Origin: Bremia lactucae
Taxonomy: Eukaryota > Oomycota > Peronosporomycetes > Peronosporales > Peronosporaceae
Length of the DNA: 27,611 bases
Assembly (NCBI RefSeq): GCF_004359215.1
Contig: NC_090614.1
Coordinates: 3,138,889-3,166,499 of the forward strand
Direction: 5' to 3'
Shown here: positions 20,721 to 27,611 of the stretch, one piece after another
How positions within the stretch are numbered: the stretch's first letter is position 1
Layout: each line of letters starts with the position of its first letter
Notes under the pieces: model-generated
The model's input: only the letters and a program-made list of their open reading frames with translations
Database searches by the model: none
What the model was told of the DNA's origin: nothing
Program-made: the position numbers and the translations under genes

Positions 20721-21226
20721 TCTGTGACAAGTAAGCAGATTTTCTTGGCTTTGCCACTACGCAGATCACGCAAGAACCGTTTCGGTTCAAGCGGTGGCAA
20801 TTGAGTTAGTCTCGAAGTTTACTTTAAAAGCGCTATTAAATCAAATGTATAAGCGCCTGAACTTGATCCATTGTCTACTAAGACATTTTTGTATTTCAGC
20901 TACTTTCTAGAAACCGTTTCCGAAGGGTCTTTGAAACCTTAACCAAAGGTTTCTGAAAACTTACTCCTACAAATTCTTGGGAATTCATTCCCTCAACTTT
21001 TTGGGGGAAAATATTCTCCACGTTTGCCTTAAGCTGTGGCTGCGCTACCACAGCGAGATCCTCTTCGATCGACTCTCCAGTCGATCTAGGACTTATGCTG
21101 TGTCTCTAATAGACAGGCGTTTCAACCTTTCTTAGATGTTGCTTTTCAAGCAAGCATCCTTGATTCGTACCACTCAACTTATTCGAGTGGTCGAACTTCG
21201 ACGCTTTCTGAGCTTGTGCACAGCCG

Positions 21227-22135
21227 TTGGTATGATGTCTTTGTCCAAAGCAGAGCCATGAACAGAAAGTCGACCGTTGAATTACTTTGTACCCACGTCC
21301 GAAAGGTTCTTACACTTATGCGTAAGCACAAGTTGTATGCAAATCTCAAGAAGTGTGTATTATCAGCAAGCGAAATACCACTTCTTGGATGCATCGTAGG
21401 TAAACACGGTGTACACCCGGATCCGAAAAAATAAAGGCGATCACCGGCTGACCTATGTCCGTTGATATAAAATGTTTTCGGAGTTTCCTTCACTTAGCGG
21501 CGTGCCTGCACAAAACTCACGCAATCACGCCGAAATGACAGTATATATTTCTTCTTTGTTGAAGAGAAATGTTAAATGGTCATGGAATGCTGATTGAAAG
21601 TTTCTTTATGACTATCAAGCAAAGCTTGATGCAATCGCCAATCCTGGCGATTGCGGACCAAGACCGTCCATTTCATGTGGTCTGTGACGCCAGCGATTTT
21701 GCAATCGGCTGTGCGCTAATGCAATATGACAGAGACGGCACAGAGCGCGTCGTCTGTTATTTATCGCGTCAGCTTTAAACAGCTGAACGCAACTATTCAG
21801 TGCATGACAAGGAACTCCTTGTCAAAAAATACGCACTGGGTAAGTTTAGGGTCTTTTTATTGGTAGATAGACCGCTTATTGTATGTACGGACCGTGCGTC
21901 TTACGCACGGCCGTAAACAGTCCACACGTCTCGCAAAGAATGTCGAGATGGTTGTCTATCTTCGCAGTCTCCGTGAAGTATAAATCAAGACGATTTAACG
22001 TCGTCACTGATGCCCTTTCGCGCCGACTTGATTTTGAGCCGGCTGCGCAAATCAACAGTGAGCATAAGCGCACTTGTGCAGCGATATGTGTTCCGTCGTC
22101 AACTTTACTCGACCGACGTTAGAAGAGCTCATCAA
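21227..22135 (+). pseudogene. RT C-terminal part and RNase H of copy D
   Basis: The RT fragment begins WYDVFVQSRAMNRK at 21228, so the break lies within the YFDD motif and only the last Asp remains. HKLYANLKKCVLSASEIPLL and GKHGVHPDP follow, ending in a stop at 21432-21434. RNase H starts at about 21569: FHVVCDASDFAIGCALMQYD (about 21672-21731) keeps its catalytic Asp, then ERVVCYLSRQL. After a stop come AERNYSVHDKELL, the shifted TDRASYARP part and FNVVTDALSRRLDF (about 21995-22033). Confidence 0.82.
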
Positions 22136-22920
22136 CAAATCTACAACACGCAAAGGTTTGTTGTGTTATACAGCCGTTGCTGGCGACACACCTCGTGTCG
22201 TCATCCCGGCCCATAATGAATTGCAATAATGCATCATTATTTGCCATCAAAAATTCGGTGCATGCGTCTACAACGCATACCGTCCTTCGTGAATGGCTTA
22301 CGCTATCCACGAATGCCCACCCAATTATAGGGATCCTCTAGTTTAAGGGCGGGTGGGCTCGCACCCCACGAGCAAAACCATTTCTGGCTCATGCTCATCA
22401 CGGGTCGAAGTTACTAACGACGCGAATAATGTCGATGTTGAAGCAATCGCCATCGAAGATGAGGAAGATCTCAGGGCAGTGCGCACAAAGCGCACTGAAA
22501 ATGACAGAACAAATGATTAAGCAGAGGAATTTCTGCTGGCTCGAAAATTAGTAATCCTTTTCGAACAGAATGCCATTTCTAACGCAGTGGACCGTCAGGA
22601 ACGGAATGCAGACAAACATGAAAGAGCAAATGTCTTTTAATTTAAAATTAATGACCTAGTCCATCTCTCTACGGTAAACTTACCTAAGCGTGTAGTCACT
22701 AATGTGGGTAGCAGTAAACTACTACCCAAGCTCATTGGGCCTTTCCGTGTACAGCAACGCAGAGGCAATGCGTACACAATATAATTGCCACGTAGGATGC
22801 GAACGCATCTTATTTTCGCGGTCGGCTTCGCCCGTACCATCAGTACGTGGTATCTTCCGAGGACGGATCTGACCACCCTTTTCAAAAGTTCCTAAAAGAT
22901 TCTTGTGGTCACCACTCGGA
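22136..22920 (+). pseudogene. Integrase remnant of copy D with internal deletion
   Basis: YTAVAGDTPRVVIPAHNELQ (about 22167-22226) opens the integrase region. The sequence then jumps near 22250 to the far end of the core (FVNGLRYPRMPT, about 22290-22325), so the zinc fingers and the D,D,E core are missing. The linker follows (EDEEDLRAVRTKRTEND, about 22455-22505; AVDRQERNADKHERANV, about 22586-22636) and then the GPF module, VVTNVGSSKLLPKLIGPFRV (about 22693-22752). Confidence 0.78.
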
Positions 22921-22978
22921 CCCGGCATGAGAATTTTTAGATTCATGTTGAATCTGGAGATTCTCATGCCGGGTCCGA
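22916..22978. repeat. Perfect 19-bp inverted repeat with inner hairpin
   Basis: TCGGACCCGGCATGAGAAT at 22916-22934 is exactly repeated in reverse complement at 22960-22978. Within the 25-base loop AGATTC (22939-22944) pairs with GAATCT (22950-22955). It lies between the GPF module and the chromodomain of copy D. Confidence 0.85.
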
Positions 22979-23239
22979 AGACCCTCAAAGCCGCGATGAG
23001 CTGAAGAAGAACGTGGTACTACCGTTCATACCCTTATGGAGTACGCAATCTTTATACGGTGTTTCAACCGATCGATATATTGAGCGTGCACCGTCTGCTC
23101 CAACGGGTGACGCTTACTGCGTTTGTGTTCAAGGTTCTTCTCCAATATATGAAGGTAGCGATCGAGTTTGTCGATTTTCGACTCTAGATCCGAGACACGG
23201 TCGGATCAAATTTTTCCTTATTTGCCACAACCATTGGCG

Positions 23240-23450
23240 TATTCCCACGGTGGTCAACGTTTCCTTGTGGGACGTATTCAAAGCCACCGTGATGTGAAGG
23301 GGCAGCGAACGATTTATCTGGTTTCCTGGCGCGGGTACCCACCTTCATATGACGGCTGGGAGCCGGGTTCCCAGCTCTTGTTGACGTTGAGGGCCTCATG
23401 TGTCAGTATGACGAGTCCCATCCGATGGATCAGAAGGTCCATCGAAAAAC
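23240..23450 (+). pseudogene. Chromodomain of copy D
   Basis: The + strand reads GGQRFLVGRIQSHRDVKGQR then TIYLVSWRGYPPSYDGWEPG, a clear chromodomain (Y-L-V-x-W-R-G-Y-P-P, W-E-P). After a frame change it continues VDVEGL..QYDESHP. This is the usual C terminus of chromoviral pol. It ends at about 23480, where minus-strand extra ORF sequence begins. Confidence 0.82.
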
Positions 23451-23484
23451 ACGCGCCCCAGGCGCTTGAAAATCGATTGAAAAA

Positions 23485-24499
23485 CGTCAATCGCATCGCG
23501 CATCTCGATAGAGATGCGACCTCTTCCTCAGGGCGAAAAAAAGGGAATAGACTTCTCCTTTTACTCGCTTCGTGTTGTTAACAAAACACGGACAGAGATC
23601 ACCCCACGTGAGGCATGGAAGTCCTGCCTCACGAGACAACCGCTGCAATTTATACTTTGCACCGGGTAGAGTTCGTTGTTCAAACTTACCACGAATCACG
23701 TTTAGTCTTTGGAGCCACACTTCGCGTCCAGTGTCTTTGACATTGCGAATAAACGCGTTCCAGGTTTGCATCAACGAGATTTTTTATCTTGCTTGTTGTT
23801 ACCACTATAACATCGAGACTAAAGAAAAGCACCGAAATATAAGTCTTCCCAGCGCAAACATTCTCGGCGCTGGGATCAAGGCCATGTAGCTTTGTCGCAA
23901 TAAATAAGGGATATTTATTGTGAGGAGTAGTCTCTCCGAACAAGCTATTGATTAGCCGTTCGGGCAAAAGCCACGGCTTCTTTTCAGGGGCGCAACGAGA
24001 CATTTTATTGTTTTCACTCCCCTTAGTGGTACCCACATAAGCAGGGCTACCACAAGAATTTTTATTACGATGGCTTACGCCATCGCCATCACCACGCACA
24101 GAAATATGTGCGGGTGACGGCACGGGAGACGGTGCTGGCGATGAGGAATCATCCTCATCGTCGGAACTTAATATGCTATAGTGAATGCTACCAGCACGTT
24201 TATCAGATTGAGCCACCTCATTCGAAGGCTAATAGTCAGCCGCCTGACGATGATCTGGCGACTGTTCTCCCTAAGTGGGTTATTTCGTCCGACATGCATT
24301 CGTAGTCGACCTCCAAAGAGGAATCGCATTTACGTGGTGACCCGACACTTGCACCCGCGATATCTATTGTTGCGCGAGATGACGATACTACGGCAGACGG
24401 AACGTCTACCGCAAGAGACAAAAATGCGTCGCCCGCGACTGCATGAACCGCAGCCGAAGGCGCCGCTCTATTCGCATACCGCATGGACTTGTTAACCAT
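23485..24499 (-). pseudogene. Extra element ORF, antisense to pol D, truncated and broken
   Basis: The ATG at 24499 starts MVNKSMRYANRAAPSAAVHA, matching the Ala-rich start at 15861. The frame from 24216 holds a Ser/Asp-rich stretch, SPVPSPAHISVRGDGDGVSH, then MSRCAPEKKPWLLPE, and continues to 23686. A shifted frame (23774-23487) has TGREVWLQRLNVIRGKFEQR and GAKYKLQRLSREAGLPC, matching 16680-16810 (+). The coiled-coil C-terminal third of the left copy is missing. The leader (24500-24615), hairpin and LTR lie in the same arrangement as on the left. Function unknown. Confidence 0.68.
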
Positions 24500-24550
24500 G
24501 CGATAGAATTAAAAATGATGGTTCTGACCAATCAACATCGTTTTTAATAA

Positions 24551-24570
24551 AGTGGTCTTTAGTGACCACT
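24551..24570. repeat. Hairpin beside the polypurine tract, right arm
   Basis: AGTGGTC (24551-24557) and GACCACT (24564-24570) form a 7-bp stem with a 6-base loop. It is the positional counterpart of the palindrome at 15736-15753, with a different sequence. Confidence 0.6.
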
Positions 24571-24602
24571 CTACCCAATGACAGTCAGAGTGATTTTCGT
24601 TT

Positions 24603-24615
24603 AAGGGAGAGGTGA
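24603..24615 (+). promoter_or_regulatory. Polypurine tract of the pol D element
   Basis: AAGGGAGAGGTGA directly precedes the LTR start at 24616, as expected for a 3' LTR in the direction of pol D. The left arm has GAAGGGGGTGA in the matching position. Confidence 0.6.
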
Positions 24616-25034
24616 TGTAACGGGGTGTATCGTTACATGAATTTAACGCTTAAATGTTGCTAATTAATATATTATCTAAAAAAATCACTTTACATGGTAA
24701 TATTCTAAAGCTTATCCATTGGTAGATATAGACCATTATATCCACTTTCTTCGCGGTCCAGTCAGCTCTGGACGCGCGCAAAGAGGAAGATAGATAAGAC
24801 TTTTAGTATATATTTTGCATTAGTTTACAATTAAGTTAGTATTAATCAGATAGACAAGAAGAACTTAATTATATTAAATACAGTTTTCTTTTGATCCTCT
24901 TTAGGCAAGTGTTTGAACGAGAGTCTTCCTCTGCACGTACTAGTGTACGTGAAGTGACGTAAGGCACCACTGGCACTAAGGCAGTGCGAAGTGGACTTGC
25001 ACTGAAGCAGTACAAGTCAGTAGTGCCTCTTACA
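24616..25034 (+). repeat. LTR of the pol D element (419 bp)
   Basis: Starts TGTAACGGGGTGTATCGTTA and ends GTGCCTCTTACA at 25034. Ends and terminal hairpin match the LTR at 15718-15218. Internal hairpins: CACGTACTAGTGTACGTG (24934-24951, perfect) and ACTTGCACTG/CAGTACAAGT (24995-25017, one mismatch). The 3' end is chosen by analogy with the left LTR and is less certain than the start. Confidence 0.62.
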
Positions 25035-25196
25035 CAGGGGGACTTCAAGTCGAAATGAAGTTATTTGTGTATTATTGGGATAATGGACAACCGTAACTAT
25101 TAATATTGGCCCTGGAGACTAAAAGGAAAGAAATCAAACGAGTTTACGGGCAAGTGATTCTCTCGCAGTCTGGTAAAGGTTAACAAGGACCTCAGC
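25035..25196. other. Unassigned spacer between two LTRs
   Basis: 162 bases between the D-element LTR and the start of the element C LTR. I see no coding sequence or repeat. It may be remaining host DNA or more LTR. Confidence 0.4.
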
Positions 25197-25727
25197 TGTA
25201 ACGGGCTAAAGTTGCCCTAAAGTTACACAGTCCCCGTTAAGAACACTTAGTGTACTTAAGGGGATAGTCATTACTTAATTAAAGAAATTAGACAGAGTAC
25301 TCGGGTTCGTTTCACATTGTGACTAACCCTTGTGTATGTGATGCAAATAGGTGCATTCACATTAGGAGGGATGACGTCTACCGTCATCCGATACGCGAGA
25401 TATCTAGAAAGATATCCTAGCAGTACATAAAAGTGTTATATATAGATATGACATTTTTGATTGTTAAAAATAGGTATTTATATATTTAATGTGATTAAAT
25501 GCAAATCAGTCTAAATACTACTTTCTACTTGGCAAGTGCGCACGAGGAGTCAAATTACCGCTCCCGCGACGACACTTTACTAGAGTATTTAATGCGTTGG
25601 ATGAGATTGCTTAGGCGCCCACCACAACTACCTCACTGCGTGCAAGAGTTCGGTCTAACCGCTTCCTCGCTGTGCTAGAGTGTCCGTCTTAGTAGAGCGT
25701 GGCTGCATTAAGACGTGCCCGCCTACA
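25197..25727 (+). repeat. Probable 5' LTR of element C (about 531 bp)
   Basis: The 3' end is supported: CCTACA at 25722-25727, two bases, then TGGTAGCGC. The start is proposed at TGTAACGGGCTAAAG (25197), a TG start with the TGTAAC...GTTACA palindrome seen at other LTR ends here. The second LTR lies outside the window, so the start cannot be confirmed. Confidence 0.55.
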
Positions 25728-25729
25728 CT

Positions 25730-25741
25730 TGGTAGCGCTTG
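25730..25741 (+). promoter_or_regulatory. Probable primer-binding site of element C
   Basis: TGGTAGCGCTTG begins two bases after the LTR end, the same layout as element B (TGGTATCACTCG). The tRNA is not identified. Confidence 0.5.
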
Positions 25742-26900
25742 AAATTATTCCCACGACCCGCATCTCAGCGTGTGTACGTGAGGACAAGCCTCAATTTCGA
25801 TTGGGCTCATTTCCCACACCTCTCCGAACATCATCGGGAGGTGGCAGAACACTTGGCGGAGGGACTTGGTGAACAAGCCCTGCCAGGCTCTTGGAAGATC
25901 CTCCTGGGTAACATGTTGCTCAATTGGAGCAGTTTGAGGCATTCGTGCTCGGACTTCGAAGAGCCGCGTCCGAGGCCTAGAGCCATGCTGCGGTGGAGTT
26001 CGTTACTAAGACTCAGGATGAGCTGAGGCAGGAGCAGGCTCGGAAAGAGGCTCTCAACAGGACTGTTGATATGGTATCTGCCCGGCCGCATCATCCGAGG
26101 CTCATTTAGATGGACCCGCCCAAGATCGATGGAATTGCAGCGCACACGATTGTCCACTGGCTTTAGCCGTGGAGCAATGTGGTGTCGCGCAGCTCATCAA
26201 GAACCAGAGCCGGATGGTGTCGTACGCCATAACGCACCTGCGAGGTAAGGTCTCAGGGTGGGTTTACTCAGCGCTTATGGCGGACAGAAAGGCGTTTTCT
26301 ACATGGGCGATCTTCAAGGAAAGGATTCGCGCCATGTACCAGCCGCCGAATAACGAAGCGTTGCTTCAGGCGCGCTTCTTTAGAGCACAACAGGCGAAGC
26401 GATTTCTGCAAGAGTATGTGCAGAAGATACGCTTACTGTCGGCATTTATTACCGTAGGTCCGATTCCGGAGCACATTAAGGTGCCCACTTTTATAAACGG
26501 ACTACGGCATGGCTCATCGCGATAGGCCCTTCTCAGGAAAATGCCGTCGACGATGGAAGAGGCTATCCAAGTTTACTTGGTTGAGGAGCAATCCTACAAC
26601 ATTGCCTCGGCGACAGCTTGATATAAGCTGTCGGCCGAGAGGTCAGATGCCACTCCCATGGATTCGGGCAATGCAGTCGTTGTCTGCTATAAATGCGGAA
26701 AGCGCGGCCATATGATGGATCGCTCCTATACCCTGCTGGGGCAAAGATGCCCAGCGAGAGGACTCCTTCCCAAGGCGATGACAAGAATTAGCGGGCAAGA
26801 CGCATGAGCTCTGCATCGACCACTGAGGGGTCGGGAAATGCAGGAGCGCAGAAGGGGCGGGACGCCCTACTGACGCGGACAATGAAGCTACCCCTATGTT
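25742..26900 (+). pseudogene. Gag remnant of element C with altered zinc knuckle
   Basis: After a leader, gag is readable in several frames: AQLEQFEAFVLGLRRAASEA then a stop (about 25917-25980), DELRQEQARKEALNRTVDMV (about 26012-26071), then MDPPKIDG (26110) and a stop. A long open part follows (26169-26525): QLIKNQSRMVSYAITHLRGK and AMYQPPNNEALLQARFFRAQ, then a stop after FINGLRHGSSR. SMEEAIQVYLVEEQSYN-type sequence continues. The zinc knuckle at 26685-26726 reads CYKCGKRGHMMDRS, with Ser (TCC at 26724-26726) for the final Cys. This is a different gypsy family from E/D and B. Confidence 0.78.
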
Positions 26901-26999
26901 ATAAGTTGTCGAACAAATGGGTAGCATAGTCCCTGAGGTCTCGAAATTTCAAATCTAAAACCTGCTGGTCTATAGCGCTCAAGTACGAGGCTGTGACCA

Positions 27000-27611
27000 T
27001 GTGACGACCCTCCTCATTCGGGTGCACCACAAAATTTTGTAAAACTCGTGGCTTTTTAAAAGAGACCGGTGATGTTTGAGTCGCTTTGCCAGGATGGCAA
27101 GCGAGAAGAGGCGACCGTTCGTTTAGCGACCGGCGCGCTCGTTAAGTCTGAGGGAGTTCAAGTAGAACTCGTCTTCAGCTTTAGTGACTTCTCTTGTAAA
27201 GAGAAGTTCACAGTGCTAGGAATGGAGAGTCCGTATGACCTCATCCTAGGCATGCCATGGTTGGCAAAGTACCAACCATGGATAGACTGGCGTACACGCA
27301 CAGTTGCGAACTCTACGCAGGACACCGGAAAGGATGTGCTCCTGCGAGAGGCCTATGCAACTGATGTCGTGTCGAACACAGTTGAGGGTGCGTTGACGGG
27401 ATGTCAAACGTCACCAATTCCTACCCAGCTCGTGGAGACTGAGGTAGTGAATAGGACGATGACAAGTAGTCATGCGTCCGAATGTCCTGCACAGAGCCGA
27501 GAGCCTGTGGCAGTAGACGGCGAGCTGACAAGAAGTCATGCGTCGCATAAACCGGCACAGTGCCAAGAGCCTGGTGCGGTTGGAAGGGGTGCGTTAGCCA
27601 GGAGTGCAACG
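27000..27611 (+). pseudogene. Retropepsin of element C and start of linker, active-site Asp changed
   Basis: The active-site block reads HSGAPQNFVKLVAF at 27015-27056, where the family has Asp-Ser/Thr-Gly-Ala, so the Asp is His (CAT). One TAA (27057-27059) follows; the same frame is then open from 27060 to the window end. It contains SLCQDGKREEATVRLATGAL, KFTVLGMESPYDLILGMPWL and AKYQPWIDWRTRTVA, the canonical end of the protease, followed by a Ser/Ala/Glu-rich linker. It is cut by the window edge. Confidence 0.8.
27461..27611 (+). repeat. 66-bp tandem repeat in the protease-RT linker of element C
   Basis: GACAAGTAGTCATGCGTC at 27461 recurs at 27527 as GACAAGAAGTCATGCGTC, and a third partial unit (AGGAGTGCAACG) ends at the window edge. 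The unit is 22 residues in the open protease frame, with SHAS and PAQ..EP.AV conserved, so the repeat keeps the frame. Confidence 0.72.

Larger units (their letters stand above)
17576..21226 (-). mobile_element. Decayed Ty3/gypsy pol, copy E2 (RT to integrase)
   Basis: Read right to left: linker repeat (about 21225-21188), RT, RNase H, integrase zinc-binding and core, and the integrase C-terminal GPF module, ending at about 17576 without a chromodomain. It is the partner of the antisense extra ORF and the LTR on its left. The right end at about 21226 abuts pol D in opposite orientation, head to head. Many stops and frameshifts are present; several are shared with E1. Confidence 0.85.
18537..21226 (-). 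repeat. About 2.7-kb block nearly identical to 2088-4775
   Basis: From CAAAGGCACGAGCACAG (18537 and 2088) to the linker repeat, E1 and E2 differ only by scattered substitutions and single-base indels, roughly 96-97% identical by eye. Left of this point, similarity drops to about 80%. Shared lesions include YFHD, the TAA in RNase H and VVCYKLRQL. Both copies have the same orientation, about 16.45 kb apart. Confidence 0.8.
21227..23480 (+). mobile_element. Decayed Ty3/gypsy pol, copy D (RT end to chromodomain)
   Basis: On the + strand: RT from inside its catalytic motif, RNase H, a strongly deleted integrase, the GPF module and a chromodomain. It is the same family as E1/E2 (shared RNase H and RT blocks). 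It is head to head with E2 at 21226 and tail to tail with the minus-strand extra ORF at about 23480. Confidence 0.82.

Noticed and set aside
24616..25727. One single LTR of about 1.1 kb
   Set aside because: The left-arm LTR is 501 bp with matching ends, and element C gag and protease belong to a different family from pol D, so two separate LTRs fit better.
27461..27611. CRISPR-like array
   Set aside because: Units are directly adjacent, in frame with a protease linker, without spacers; it is a coding minisatellite in a eukaryotic element.

Overview
The window looks like a gene-poor, transposon-rich stretch of a eukaryotic genome, most likely a plant-associated oomycete (Phytophthora or downy-mildew type). 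That assignment is inference: the decayed Ty3/gypsy families resemble what I know from oomycetes, and the one host gene has a short GT-AG intron. No search was run. I see one intact host gene; nearly everything else is broken, nested and rearranged LTR retrotransposon sequence.

Layout. 1-1885 (+) is a mosaic of retroelement pieces: RNase H, part of an element-associated ORF of unknown function, gag/zinc knuckle, protease, then more of the unknown ORF. 1886-5225 (-) is a decayed gypsy pol (protease, RT, RNase H, integrase), here called E1. 5268-5640 is a polypurine tract and truncated LTR in + orientation. 5640-11604 (-) is a fairly complete but dead chromovirus, element B (5' LTR, primer-binding site, gag, protease, RT, RNase H, integrase, chromodomain). 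12006-14937 (-) is the host gene, the large subunit of chromatin assembly factor 1 (CAF-1 p150/CHAF1A type); a 9-base first exon and a 97-bp intron restore an N-terminal PCNA-binding box. 15218-25034 is a mirror-image composite: LTR, unknown ORF (+), pol E2 (-), then pol D (+), unknown ORF (-), LTR. 25197-27611 (+) is the start of another gypsy element, C (LTR, primer-binding site, gag, zinc knuckle, protease, tandem repeats), running off the window.

The most interesting pattern is that one gypsy family appears three times with an extra ORF facing its pol. The extra ORF lies between the end of pol and the 3' LTR, on the opposite strand (15861-17575 against pol 17576-21226; 24499-23485 against pol 21227-23480; 1604-1885 against pol 1886-5225). 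The breakpoints differ between copies. This suggests a real convergent ('ambisense') element design with an uncharacterised, partly coiled-coil protein, rather than chance nesting. All copies here are broken.

E1 and E2 also share a block of about 2.7 kb that is nearly identical, including shared inactivating changes. This indicates copying of an already dead sequence (duplication or gene conversion) on either side of the CAF-1 gene. Coordinates of decayed domains and junctions are approximate (about +/-20-50 bases).
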